Assembly (NCBI RefSeq): GCF_014193895.1
Contig: NZ_BLZR01000001.1
Span: 4,712,001-4,776,000, forward strand
Direction: 5' to 3'
Length of the DNA stretch: 64,000 nt
Origin: Clostridium fungisolvens
Lineage (GTDB): Bacteria; Bacillota; Clostridia; Clostridiales; Clostridiaceae
Position numbers and translations under genes: made by a program. Position 1 is the first letter of the stretch; each line of letters opens with the position of its first letter. Shown piece by piece: positions 1 through 8,611 of this stretch. The notes under the pieces were generated by a model, which ran no database searches, was not told where the DNA came from, and was given only the letters and a program-made list of their open reading frames with translations.

Positions 1-93
1 TGATATTATAGTAGATTCTAAAGCTACTACTGGTTTACCTTCTTCTAAAGCTTTTTTAACCTCTGGATTAATGTCTAAATATTTTTCTAACAT
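1..93 (-). CDS. psuG: Pseudouridine-5'-phosphate glycosidase, N-terminal fragment (cut by window edge)
   Basis: Only the first 31 codons are inside the window. They read MLEKYLDINPEVKKAL followed by EEGKPVVALESTIIS, which matches the usual start of PsuG (the VALESTIIS segment is characteristic). PsuG splits pseudouridine 5'-phosphate into uracil and ribose 5-phosphate. The ATG lies 2 bases after the stop of the kinase gene upstream, and its GAGGAGG ribosome binding site sits inside the end of that gene, so the two are translationally coupled. The fragment is short, but the kinase neighbour makes the call secure. Confidence 0.85.
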   Translation of the reverse strand, partial: MLEKYLDINPEVKKALEEGKPVVALESTIIS

Positions 94-95
94 AA

Positions 96-1184
96 TTAAA
101 ATTCCTCCTCAATTAACTTATATATATTATCCACTGTAATATTAGGGTTTATAGTATCTTCATGACTAAGTGCAAGTATCGCTGCTGCATTACCGAATAT
201 AGCCTTTTGTTTTATACTCAAATCATTGAGTTCTCCATATACAAGTCCGGCCATAAATGCATCTCCAGCTCCAGTTGCATTTACTACTTTTATAGCTTTT
301 CCTTCAATGTATCCATCTTGTTTTCCATCAGTATAATAAGTTCCCTTTGAACCAAGACTTATAAATACATTTTTCACTCCTGCATCTATGAAATATCTCC
401 CAACCTTTTTCAAACTACTGTCATCTTCTATTTTTATACCACTTAAGATTTCAGCCTCTAACTTATTAGGTTTTATAGTGTGAAATACCCCTATTATATC
501 TTTAACCTTCATGGATTTTGCAGTAGAAACAGTGTCTAAGAATAATTTACTTTCTTTATAGTTACTTGCTATATATTTGATTACATCTTCATTGAGATTT
601 GTGTCAATTACCGTAACTTCTGAATTCTCCAATACATGCTTTTTACTTATCAAATAATTAATATCAAGTTTTTCAATAACATCCATATGAGATATTGCAA
701 CAGCCATATCTCCAGTTTCATCTAGGATTGATAGATAAGAAGAGGTGCTTTGCCCTTGAGCCACCATTATCTCCTTAACATCCATTCCTATGTGTCTTCC
801 TTCATCAATAATCTTTTGACCGTAAACATCCTCACCAACCACTGATAAAAATTTCGTATGGATTCCAAGTCTAACCATGTTTTCAGCAATATTTCTTCCA
901 ACTCCACCTAAAGAATGTTTAACCACACCTATATTAGAGTCTTTGTATATCAATTTACTGCTAGGAAAGCCTTGAATATCTATGTTGGCTCCGCCTACAA
1001 CTGTAGCATATTGATTTTCCTTTACCACATATCCTTTTCCTAATATACTGCCTTTTTTTATTAAATTAGTTATATGCACTGCTGCTGAAGACCTAGTAAT
1101 ACCTAAGATATTAGCTAATTCTTTTTGTGATATCATAGGATTTTTTCTTATTATCTGTAATATTTCTTGTTCTCTGTTCGTCAT
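96..1184 (-). CDS. psuK: PfkB-family pseudouridine kinase with N-terminal winged helix
   Basis: This 362-aa protein has a winged helix-turn-helix at about residues 1-55 (ISQKELANILGITRSSAAVH) and a PfkB/ribokinase domain from about 60 to the end. The PfkB signature NATGAGDAFMAGLVY is at about 302-316 and holds the catalytic Asp of the GAGD motif. The next gene is psuG, so the likely substrate is pseudouridine, phosphorylated for cleavage to uracil and ribose 5-phosphate. The HTH is a known architecture in Firmicute members of this sugar-kinase group and suggests self-regulation (inference). The ATG follows AGGGTGGTG. Substrate specificity rests on the neighbour, because PfkB kinases are broad. 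Confidence 0.85.
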   Translation of the reverse strand: MTNREQEILQIIRKNPMISQKELANILGITRSSAAVHITNLIKKGSILGKGYVVKENQYATVVGGANIDIQGFPSSKLIYKDSNIGVVKHSLGGVGRNIAENMVRLGIHTKFLSVVGEDVYGQKIIDEGRHIGMDVKEIMVAQGQSTSSYLSILDETGDMAVAISHMDVIEKLDINYLISKKHVLENSEVTVIDTNLNEDVIKYIASNYKESKLFLDTVSTAKSMKVKDIIGVFHTIKPNKLEAEILSGIKIEDDSSLKKVGRYFIDAGVKNVFISLGSKGTYYTDGKQDGYIEGKAIKVVNATGAGDAFMAGLVYGELNDLSIKQKAIFGNAAAILALSHEDTINPNITVDNIYKLIEEEF

Positions 1185-1476
1185 AGCACCACCCTAACAT
1201 ATGCTTATTTTATTAACTTTTGCTTACTTAAATCTTATCACTTATTTATATGGCTGTAAAGGTTTATATATATTAATTTTTTTAAATTTTCTTATATCCT
1301 GGTTTTAAATTTATACATGTTTATAGTATTTCTAACTCAAGTATTAACATCAAGATGAATATTTAATACTATATAAGTATAACCTTTAATGTTACACTTA
1401 ATAAATGCTTTTTGTTCGTAAATATACGTGTTATTCTACCTAACATAAGTTGTGTTATAAAGGAGATTAATTTTAT

Positions 1477-2196
1477 ATGAAACACTATATAGATCAAGCA
1501 AAATCTGAAGTGAATCAATGGAAAGTTAAAGTTAATAAAAAACCAACAGTTATAGATAACCTAACTAGAAAAAGTCAACAAAAGATAAACAGTATACTTC
1601 CAGAAAAATACCACACTATCATGACAGAAGCTATAAAAAATATATCTAAAGCGGTTATATCCGGCTCAGAGTTTATAACAAAAAAAACATATAGTAACAT
1701 GAGCTTTTATGATAGAGAAGAATTAGTAAGAAAGAAAATTGAAACATATAAAACCACAGCTATGCTAGAGGGGGCCGGAACAGGTGCCGGTGGCTTTTTG
1801 GTAGGTCTAGCTGATTTTCCACTTCTACTAACTATAAAATTCAAGTTTTTATTTGATGTAGCTTCTATATATGGTTTTGATGTAAGGGATTATAAGGAAA
1901 GACTATTTATTCTTCATGTATTTCAATTAGCCTTTTCAAGCAAAAATCATTCAAACAAGATATTTTCTGAGATTGAAAATTGGCAAGAATATTCAAGATC
2001 ATTGCCTTCTGATATAAACGAATTTGACTGGAAGACCTTCCAACAAGAATATAGAGATTATATAGATTTAGCTAAATTACTACAGATGCTTCCTGCTGTG
2101 GGTGCTTTTGTAGGAGCTTATGTAAACTCAAAGCTTTTAGATAAACTAGGCGAAACTGCAATGAATTGTTATAGGATGAGAGTAATTTATAAATAA
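1477..2196 (+). CDS. EcsC family protein
   Basis: A 239-aa protein with the EcsC-family core: a glycine-rich segment AGTGAGGFLVGLADFPLLL at about residues 99-117, then a long helical region and a C-terminal Gly/Ala-rich hydrophobic stretch (LLQMLPAVGAFVGAYVNSKL). EcsC-family proteins are peripheral or membrane-associated. Despite the name they occur away from the EcsAB transporter, and their biochemical role is poorly defined. The ATG is preceded by AAAGGAG. It is a single gene facing the glycosyltransferase pair, with a large hairpin repeat between them that may end transcription from both sides. Confidence 0.75.
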   Translation: MKHYIDQAKSEVNQWKVKVNKKPTVIDNLTRKSQQKINSILPEKYHTIMTEAIKNISKAVISGSEFITKKTYSNMSFYDREELVRKKIETYKTTAMLEGAGTGAGGFLVGLADFPLLLTIKFKFLFDVASIYGFDVRDYKERLFILHVFQLAFSSKNHSNKIFSEIENWQEYSRSLPSDINEFDWKTFQQEYRDYIDLAKLLQMLPAVGAFVGAYVNSKLLDKLGETAMNCYRMRVIYK

Positions 2197-2264
2197 AAGT
2201 AATTCCTTAAATTTATTTAGAAATACTTTTCAGGATTTAATAATGAAAGACAGATTATATGCAA

Positions 2265-2363
2265 AAGGGTTCCTTTGTCTAAACTAATTTATAGTTGTTC
2301 GAAGACCTTAACTTCTGAAGATCTTCGAGTTTATATAAATTAACAATTTAGCTAGGAACCCTT
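2265..2363. repeat. Family A intergenic hairpin repeat, copy A1
   Basis: About 99 bases bounded by AAGGGTTCC and its exact inverse GGAACCCTT. Inner inverted pairs are CTAATTTATA with TATAAATTAA and TCGAAGA with TCTTCGA, so the element can fold end to end. It closely resembles 49720-49815 (shared blocks AATTTATA, TTGTTCGAA, CTTCTG, TATAAATTAA, AGCTAGGAACCC) and is more distantly related to 49587-49679. It lies between two convergent genes and could act as a bidirectional terminator. Its recurrence and conserved ends look more like a small mobile or spreading element. Confidence 0.85.
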
Positions 2364-2438
2364 AATTAAACATTTGCATATGTTTTAGGAACATATATAG
2401 TATTAAAACCTTCTTAAACATATATCCTTCCAAATAGC

Positions 2439-3122
2439 TTAGGTAACTTTCAGAGGGTTTATTTCTTCTGCATACTCATCAAGCAACTTTTTTCTACTAT
2501 CTTCATAGCTAAAATCCAACTCAATTCTTCCACAATCATGTATACACCAAATTGACTGCTGCTTTGGAACCACAACCTTATAGCCTTTCCTTTTGAATTC
2601 AATACTATGCGATACATCATAAAAGTGCCATCCTTGAAATATATCTTCTCTCCATGGTATATCATACTGTGTTATCATAATTAACCCATCTATAGCTGCT
2701 GCTTCTTCATATATATCTTTTACTTCATTAAAATTGATGATCTCCATGCTTCCAATATGACTATCTGCAACTTTACCAAAGCAGTCACTTGCCTCCCACC
2801 ATACTCCATTAGTTGGAATTGTCTTGCACCCAACCATACCGATCATCCCTATATTCTTATTTAGATTAAATATGTGTAAGATATCCTGTATAAAGTTTTT
2901 ATTCACTATAAATACATCTTGATGCATAAAAACCTTGTACTTTGCATCTGACCTTCTAATCCCTTCATTATAGGCACTTGTTATTGAGTTGAAGTCCTTA
3001 ACTTTAACGAATTCTACTTCTATATCTTCTGGGGTTATTAGATGTTCCACATAAAACTTTGATTCTTCATATAATTCTTCATCATTTACAGAGGTTATAA
3101 ATGCAATTTTTTTATCATTCAT
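2439..3122 (-). CDS. StrF-like glycosyltransferase (GT2-like)
   Basis: A 227-aa cytoplasmic protein of the GT-A-like family often labelled StrF or 'glycosyltransferase like family'. Visible features are the N-terminal strand KIAFITSVNDEELYEES, the SAYNEGIRRSDAKYKVFMHQD segment (residues about 48-69, with the HQD acidic motif standing in for DxD) and the DIFQGWHFYDVSHSIEFKRK segment near the C-terminus. The start ATG overlaps the stop of the preceding gene (ATGA), with GGAGG upstream, so the two genes are coupled. Such proteins usually act beside a GT2 enzyme in surface-glycan or protein glycosylation. The acceptor cannot be read here. Confidence 0.7.
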   Translation of the reverse strand: MNDKKIAFITSVNDEELYEESKFYVEHLITPEDIEVEFVKVKDFNSITSAYNEGIRRSDAKYKVFMHQDVFIVNKNFIQDILHIFNLNKNIGMIGMVGCKTIPTNGVWWEASDCFGKVADSHIGSMEIINFNEVKDIYEEAAAIDGLIMITQYDIPWREDIFQGWHFYDVSHSIEFKRKGYKVVVPKQQSIWCIHDCGRIELDFSYEDSRKKLLDEYAEEINPLKVT

Positions 3123-4708
3123 CTTTTTTCCTCCAAATATATCTCCTTCATGATACTTCTTAACTTATCTTTTAAAATTATATGTTTCTCAATAGCTCTA
3201 TCTATATCTTCCATTGATAGTTTTTTAGAAAAAAATAATTGAGCAATTTTTCCTACACTATTCTCACCATCAACATCATATTCTATTCTCCTAAGTATAA
3301 AGGCTAACCTCCGTTCCATACCATACTCATTATTGTCTACTAAAAAAATATATCTAGAAGACAAATACTGAATTCTCATATCCTGTTTTGATACAGATAA
3401 TAATAGCTCTATGAACTCCTCGTCTTCTTTGCTAGTTTCTCCAAGTATCCCCTCTGCCCTGATGTTATAATACCTACAATCAACAAGAAGTTTATATAAG
3501 TCATTGAAGGTAAAGAAACTTACGTTTTCACTACCTAAACATCCATCATCATATCTCCAACTGCCATTAATAAGTTGTTTTATCTTCGAAAAGTACATAG
3601 CATTTGGAACTATTAATATTAAACATCCCTGGAGCTTAAGATATTTCTTAATAATAGTAAAAAGTCTTTCCGGATTATTAAGATATTGAACAACCTCACT
3701 CATTATAATGTAATCAAAAAATCTTTCCTCATAGTCAAATTCAATGTTTTCTACATCTCCTACCTTCATATTCATGAAGGTCCTGGCAATAGAGGCAGCT
3801 GAAGGATTTTGTTCTATTCCAAAGAGGCTTGCATTTTTATACTCGTCTCTTATCTTTAGACAGGTTGCTCCACATCCACAGCCAATATCTAATATATTCA
3901 TTGTGCTATTATCAATATTAATTATTTTACTTAAAATTTCATATCTTATAAGAGTCATACTGCTTGGATCAAATCCCCACTTTTCTACAAACTTTCTGTA
4001 GTTTTCATACATGAGGTCATTTGTTTTACCTTGATCTTTTTTAAACGAAGCACTACCATAATGATGAATAAAGGTATCTTTACATAACAAAAGTTTGTAG
4101 CCAGCTTTTATTATTCTATATGAATAATCATCATCCTCATAATTTCCGGGTGTAAATCTTTCATCCAGTAATCCTACTTTGTTAATAACCGATTTTTTTA
4201 TGAACATACAAAAACCAATTAACTTAATCCTCTGCTCCCACCTTTTTTCATCTGAAACATTATACTTACCTGCAAATTCAATGAGCTCATCGTAATTGGT
4301 ATATGTTGTAGGTATTGTCTGATAATAAGAACAGTTATTAGTTACTGCTCCAACGGCCCCTATACTCTCATCGCTCCACAAAGCTGAAGATAGATTATTG
4401 AGCCATCTTGGAGTAACTATAACATCATTATTTAATAACAAAACACTATCTCCTGTTGCAATATTTATTCCTTGATTACACCCTTTAGGAAAACCCATAT
4501 TGAATTCATTAAATATACATTTAATATCAATACATCTTTTTAACCAATCTTTCGTTTCATCCGAAGAATTATTATCTACAACTATGATTTCATAATCCAA
4601 ATGCTCTGTATATTTCCTTATACTATCTATGCATTTTTTTGTATATTCTATATTGTTGTAAGTAATTATAATTATACTAGTCTTATGTGCCTCTATATTT
4701 CTATTCAA
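3119..4708 (-). CDS. Fusion: GT2 glycosyltransferase plus SAM-dependent methyltransferase
   Basis: A 529-aa protein with two domains. Residues about 9-235 form a GT2 domain: SIIIITYNNIEYTKKCIDSI, VVDNNSSDET, and NMGFPKGCNQGI leading into LLLNNDV (the DxD-like position). Residues about 240-420 form a class I methyltransferase with the SAM-binding loop ILDIGCGCGATCL. The last about 100 residues are helical and unassigned. The start is TTG with AAGGG and GAGG upstream, and no better in-frame start lies nearby. It probably adds and methylates a sugar on a surface structure together with the downstream StrF-like enzyme. No flagellar, S-layer or capsule genes are adjacent, so the target is unknown. 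Confidence 0.75.
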   Translation of the reverse strand: MNRNIEAHKTSIIIITYNNIEYTKKCIDSIRKYTEHLDYEIIVVDNNSSDETKDWLKRCIDIKCIFNEFNMGFPKGCNQGINIATGDSVLLLNNDVIVTPRWLNNLSSALWSDESIGAVGAVTNNCSYYQTIPTTYTNYDELIEFAGKYNVSDEKRWEQRIKLIGFCMFIKKSVINKVGLLDERFTPGNYEDDDYSYRIIKAGYKLLLCKDTFIHHYGSASFKKDQGKTNDLMYENYRKFVEKWGFDPSSMTLIRYEILSKIINIDNSTMNILDIGCGCGATCLKIRDEYKNASLFGIEQNPSAASIARTFMNMKVGDVENIEFDYEERFFDYIIMSEVVQYLNNPERLFTIIKKYLKLQGCLILIVPNAMYFSKIKQLINGSWRYDDGCLGSENVSFFTFNDLYKLLVDCRYYNIRAEGILGETSKEDEEFIELLLSVSKQDMRIQYLSSRYIFLVDNNEYGMERRLAFILRRIEYDVDGENSVGKIAQLFFSKKLSMEDIDRAIEKHIILKDKLRSIMKEIYLEEKR

Positions 4709-4792
4709 GCCTCATCAATCCCTTATAAAATAATCAATAATATAATATGTTTACTTGACAAAGTTGCTAATAAAAATTCCTCCGAAGTTGTA

Positions 4793-4924
4793 GATGAACC
4801 ACTTCGTAAGTTAAACAAAGAAGCTCAGTACTGCAATTAATTATCGCAATACCAAGCTTCTCATTTATTGTATATATAGATATAACATCATTTTAAAAAA
4901 GTTTGGGATCGAAGTGTTACATCC
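4793..4924. repeat. Family B intergenic hairpin repeat, copy B2
   Basis: About 132 bases running from GATGAACCACTTCG to CGAAGTGTTACATCC, near-inverse ends. Inside is a short inverted pair around AGAAGCT/AGCTTCT. It abuts copy B1 with two bases between. The junction GTGTTACATCC TT GGATGTACCAC is itself a near-perfect palindrome, which suggests head-to-tail insertion of related elements. It lies just upstream of the glycosyltransferase pair. Confidence 0.75.
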
Positions 4925-4926
4925 TT

Positions 4927-5023
4927 GGATGTACCACTTCTTAATAAAACTTATATTTTTAAATTCTCTCACCAGAAACCGTGAGAGCTTTAAAAATAAG
5001 TTTCTGATCGAAGTGTTACATCC
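4927..5023. repeat. Family B intergenic hairpin repeat, copy B1
   Basis: About 97 bases from GGATGTACCACTTC to GAAGTGTTACATCC. The inner arms CTTATATTTTTAAA and TTTAAAAATAAG flank TCTCTCAC/GTGAGAG. It begins 4 bases after the stop codon of the chemoreceptor gene, so the transcript ends in, or reads through, this hairpin. Its closest relative in the window is 50623-50717. Confidence 0.8.
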
Positions 5024-5027
5024 TTAA

Positions 5028-7067
5028 TTAAATTTTGAACTTATCTACATCTTCTTCTAACCCATTAGATAATTCCTTCAAGTTAGCTGCTTTCTCATTA
5101 AATGAATCCATACTTGCAGCTACCTGTTGAGTGGCTGCTGAAACCTGCTCTGTACTTGCCGCAGTTTCTTCTGATATAGCCGACATATTCTGCATTTTAT
5201 CCATTATGGAATCCTTATCTTTATTTATACCATTTATTGATTGCTGAACAGTACCGATCATCATCGCTAACTTGTCTATAGCTCTAGATATCTCATTAAA
5301 TGTTTCTTTGGTTTCTTTTACTGCATTACCTTGTTCTTCTATTGTAGCCTTAGCTTCAGTAACAGATTTCACCGCAATCATTGACTTTTCATTAACCTGT
5401 TCTATAAGAACCTGTATATCTTTCGTTGATTGAGTAGACTGCTCTGCCAGAGTTCTAATTTCGTCAGCTACTATAGAGAATCCTCTTCCTGCTTCTCCAG
5501 CTCTTGCTGCTTCAATTGCTGCATTTAATGCTAGAAGATTTGTTTGTTCTGCAATACTGTTTATAGTCTTTGTTATTTCTTGAATATTTAAAGATGAATC
5601 TCTCATATCCTTTACTGCTAACTCTATTTTATCTGATGCGTTACTTGTGTCCACAGATTTATCTGAAAGTGCATCCATAACTACTAATCCATTTTTAGTC
5701 ATCTTATCTGTATCAGTTGATACTCTAGTCATATTGGTTGTTTGTTCATATATGTTTTGAAGTTTCTTAACCAAAGCATCAAGCTCAGATACGCCTGTTT
5801 CAACATCTCTTGCTTGTTGCGTACTACCACTAGCAACTTGATCTATAGTTTTAGCTATATCCTCTATGGTATTTGTTGTTTGCTCACTAATAGTTGAAAG
5901 ATCTATAGAGGTTTTATTTATAGTATCAGTTGAATTTTTCACGTTTGCAATAAGTGCACTTATACCCTTAGTCATTTCATTATAGCTCTCTGCTAAATCT
6001 TCAAACTCATCCTTAGAATTAATAGATAACTCATTAGTCAAATCACCCTTTGCAGCTCCGTTTAGCGCAAATCTTAACTTCTTAATATTTTTATTAATTA
6101 TTTCACTAAATAAAAAGGCTACTATTACATTTACAATTAAGGCACCAGCCAAAAATAAATAAAGTAGATTTGTTAGCACTTTTGTATCAGTATTTATTTC
6201 ATTCTTTTTCATGGAAGCCATTATCTTCCAACCAGTAGTGTCATTAGTTATGTAACTTGCAAATTTTGTTTCACCAGTTTTTGTATATATGTATTCAGCT
6301 AGTCCACTCTTAGAACTTTTAACTTCATTCCAATATGTCTGCTTAGTTGTATCATCTTTTCCTAAAAGAGTCTTATCAGGATGAGCTATCATGATACCAT
6401 TTTTATCACTTACATATACATAGCCCTCATTACCTAAGGTTATCTTTGACATATTGTCAGCTAGCGTGCTTAAGTTTATATTTATCGTAACTACTCCAAC
6501 AGTAGTACCGTCTTTAATTACAACTTTAGAAGCAGATACTATATTATTTCCTGTTCCTAAAGACTTATAAGGTTCTGAAAATGCAACCTTTCCCTTGTTA
6601 TCCATGGCATTTTTATACCACTCTCCTGCAGTAGGATCATAATCAGCTGCAAAGTTCGTTTCGGGATAAGATATTAATTTTTTATCAGTAGTAGAAAAGA
6701 TTATTTGTTCAATATCTTTATTACTTTCTTTTACTTGTTTTATTACATCTTTTGCATACTCTTCACTTTCTGGATGCGTACTTAAATTTACAAGGTTATA
6801 GTCATTTGAAAGCATAGTTGTACTTGAAACAATTCCATTAAAATAGTTGTCTAATGACTGATTTACTAGACCAACTTCTTGATTTGTTGTAACCTTAAAT
6901 TTGTTCAAAATTATGTCATAGGATTTTTTATATGCTGCCACACCATAAGTAACTAAAGGAATTTGACATATGAAAATCATCATAAGTATGAGCTTTACCC
7001 TTATGCTCCTAAACTTAAATCGCTTTTCACCATTTCCATTTTTCTTTTGCTGCTGATCCTTTTTCAT
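5028..7067 (-). CDS. Methyl-accepting chemotaxis protein (Cache-type sensor)
   Basis: A 679-aa transmembrane chemoreceptor. It has a basic N-tail, TM1 at about 25-47, an extracellular sensor of about 250 residues with features of double-Cache domains (the segment KVVIKDGTTVGVVTININLS and then GYVYVSDKNGIMIAHPD), TM2 at about 298-320, and a HAMP region. The cytoplasmic signalling domain has the conserved hairpin tip, with NLLALNAAIEAARAGEAGRG followed by FSIVADEIRTLAEQS. The ligand is probably a small metabolite (family knowledge), but it cannot be named. The start ATG follows AAGGGGGA. No che genes are nearby, and hairpin repeat B1 lies directly after the stop. Confidence 0.92.
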   Translation of the reverse strand: MKKDQQQKKNGNGEKRFKFRSIRVKLILMMIFICQIPLVTYGVAAYKKSYDIILNKFKVTTNQEVGLVNQSLDNYFNGIVSSTTMLSNDYNLVNLSTHPESEEYAKDVIKQVKESNKDIEQIIFSTTDKKLISYPETNFAADYDPTAGEWYKNAMDNKGKVAFSEPYKSLGTGNNIVSASKVVIKDGTTVGVVTININLSTLADNMSKITLGNEGYVYVSDKNGIMIAHPDKTLLGKDDTTKQTYWNEVKSSKSGLAEYIYTKTGETKFASYITNDTTGWKIMASMKKNEINTDTKVLTNLLYLFLAGALIVNVIVAFLFSEIINKNIKKLRFALNGAAKGDLTNELSINSKDEFEDLAESYNEMTKGISALIANVKNSTDTINKTSIDLSTISEQTTNTIEDIAKTIDQVASGSTQQARDVETGVSELDALVKKLQNIYEQTTNMTRVSTDTDKMTKNGLVVMDALSDKSVDTSNASDKIELAVKDMRDSSLNIQEITKTINSIAEQTNLLALNAAIEAARAGEAGRGFSIVADEIRTLAEQSTQSTKDIQVLIEQVNEKSMIAVKSVTEAKATIEEQGNAVKETKETFNEISRAIDKLAMMIGTVQQSINGINKDKDSIMDKMQNMSAISEETAASTEQVSAATQQVAASMDSFNEKAANLKELSNGLEEDVDKFKI

Positions 7068-7392
7068 TAATTTTCCCCCTTAAAAATATATAACTGTACC
7101 AAATTGATAGAAATTCAAGTGTAAACTAGCTCTTAATTTTAAAACTTAAATCAGTTGTATTGCCTAAGTATAATTTCCCCTCTAAAATCATAACCTTACA
7201 TAACATGACTATACTAATATATCCGCCCCCTTATAAAAACAATAAATTTAGACTTATATCAACATTTACATATATTTATCGACACTATAATAACATTTTT
7301 AACTACTGGAAACAAATAATTTAATTAATTATTTAATACAAAAAAAAAATTTATTAAAATCAAAAATACTTAATAATAATTATTATATAAAT
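7068..7392. other. Intergenic, AT-rich; no gene seen
   Basis: About 325 bases with no convincing coding frame. It holds the upstream region of the chemoreceptor gene and long A/T tracts, including an AAATAATT...AATTATTT near-palindrome around 7312-7336. I see no riboswitch or clear sigma-A promoter. Confidence 0.5.
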
Positions 7393-7426
7393 AAAAAATC
7401 GCTAAGTTATTTCTTAGCGATTTTTT
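7393..7426 (-). terminator. Rho-independent terminator after the PTS IIB gene
   Basis: Stem AATCGCTAAG/CTTAGCGATT with short loop TTATTT, flanked by six A on the left and six T on the right. It could end transcription in both directions and lies about 65 bases past the IIB stop. Confidence 0.85.
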
Positions 7427-7490
7427 ACACATCTGCTTTTTGATACAAACAGGAAAACTTGGCAGCCGAATACTTTATTTTTTAAGGATT

Positions 7491-7793
7491 CTATTTTAAT
7501 AGAGCTAAAGTTTTGTCTAGAACTACCTTACCATCCATCATACTGTAGTCCTTCATATCAATTACCACAACAGGAACTCTACCTTTTATTATTTTATCAA
7601 CTTGCCCCTTTAAAAATTTAACTTGAGGACCAAGAAGAACCGCATCTACTGTACTGCTTACATTTGCGCACTTCGAGATGGGTAAAGCAAATATCTCTAT
7701 ATCTATATTTTTATCGTTTGCAGCACTCATCATTTTGTTAACTAATAAACTTGTAGACATCCCCGCTGCACAAACAATCAGTATTCTCTTCAT
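7491..7793 (-). CDS. PTS lactose/cellobiose-type IIB component (orphan)
   Basis: A 100-aa cytoplasmic phosphocarrier of the lactose/cellobiose family. The N-terminal strand and loop MKRILIVCAAGMSTSLLVNK holds the phosphorylated Cys8. The chosen ATG follows GGGGGG by 5 bases; an in-frame upstream start would add 14 residues with no ribosome binding site. No IIA or IIC gene is adjacent, so the partner subunits must lie elsewhere. The GH4 glycosidase at 13947-15296 would suit the same sugar-phosphate route, but the two are 6 kb apart and the link is only inference. Its own terminator follows at 7393-7426. Confidence 0.88.
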   Translation of the reverse strand: MKRILIVCAAGMSTSLLVNKMMSAANDKNIDIEIFALPISKCANVSSTVDAVLLGPQVKFLKGQVDKIIKGRVPVVVIDMKDYSMMDGKVVLDKTLALLK

Positions 7794-8090
7794 AAAATCC
7801 CCCCTAATAGAACGAAACAAAATTGTATAAGTCAATTATATATTCGCAAATTTGCCAATGTAAATGTTTTATAGCTTTATGTAACAAGTATATTGTTTTG
7901 TAAAATTATAATTTTAAGAAACATGATGTTACAAAAAAAGTTGATGAAGTGCCTTCCTTCAGTGATTTTTTTACGCATCTATATTACCCGAAAATCTATG
8001 TATATTCCTAATTTTATCTTAAATTTAAATTTTATACTATAACATACAGTAAAAAATAAAAGGATGCTATTATACACCCTCTTAAGTTTA

Positions 8091-8330
8091 TTATTTTACA
8101 TATATTGCGAAATACAATGCCATTCCGAACTTTGACTTATTTTTAAATGTTGTCTTTAAGTATGATTCCAACTTATCTTTTGGAAGACTTGTTTCTACAT
8201 CCATTGTTGCCTTAATTTTGCTTACATTTTCTTTAATGGTGCATTTTATATTATCATCTTGATAATTATCAAAAAACTCCACCAACTGCTTTAACTGTGC
8301 ACAATTTAGTTCTGCTACATAAGTATTCAT
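8091..8330 (-). CDS. Small protein of unknown function, 79 aa
   Basis: I do not recognise this protein. The 79-aa product is mixed charge, has no signal peptide or transmembrane segment, and ends in FGMALYFAIYVK. A strong ribosome binding site (AGGAGG, 8 bases before the ATG) and codon use like the neighbours support translation. The sequence shows a plausible alpha/beta fold with an amphipathic segment (CAQLKQLVEFFDNY). It stands alone between the orphan PTS IIB and an RpiR regulator on the same strand. Confidence 0.65.
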   Translation of the reverse strand: MNTYVAELNCAQLKQLVEFFDNYQDDNIKCTIKENVSKIKATMDVETSLPKDKLESYLKTTFKNKSKFGMALYFAIYVK

Positions 8331-8611
8331 CTACATTCCTCCTAAGATATATTTATAAAATAAACCTAACTAGTCTTGTAAAGATAATATACAGCTTGTA
8401 CTATATACATTTTTGTATATGTCTTTTGTATAAACCTTATATATACTATTCTTTAATTCTAAGTTTTAGAATTAAAGATACAAATTAGAATATTAAAAAT
8501 ACTCTATATAAATTATTATATAATTTGTGAATATCTATGTAAAGGTTTTAAGAAATATAGTTATATATAACTCAAATTGTAAAATGATACATATAAAAAA
8601 CATGTTGTTAT

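Noticed and set aside
3744..4001. 85-codon plus-strand frame inside the glycosyltransferase-methyltransferase gene
   Set aside because: Antisense to the conserved SAM-binding region, with no family resemblance and no ribosome binding site.
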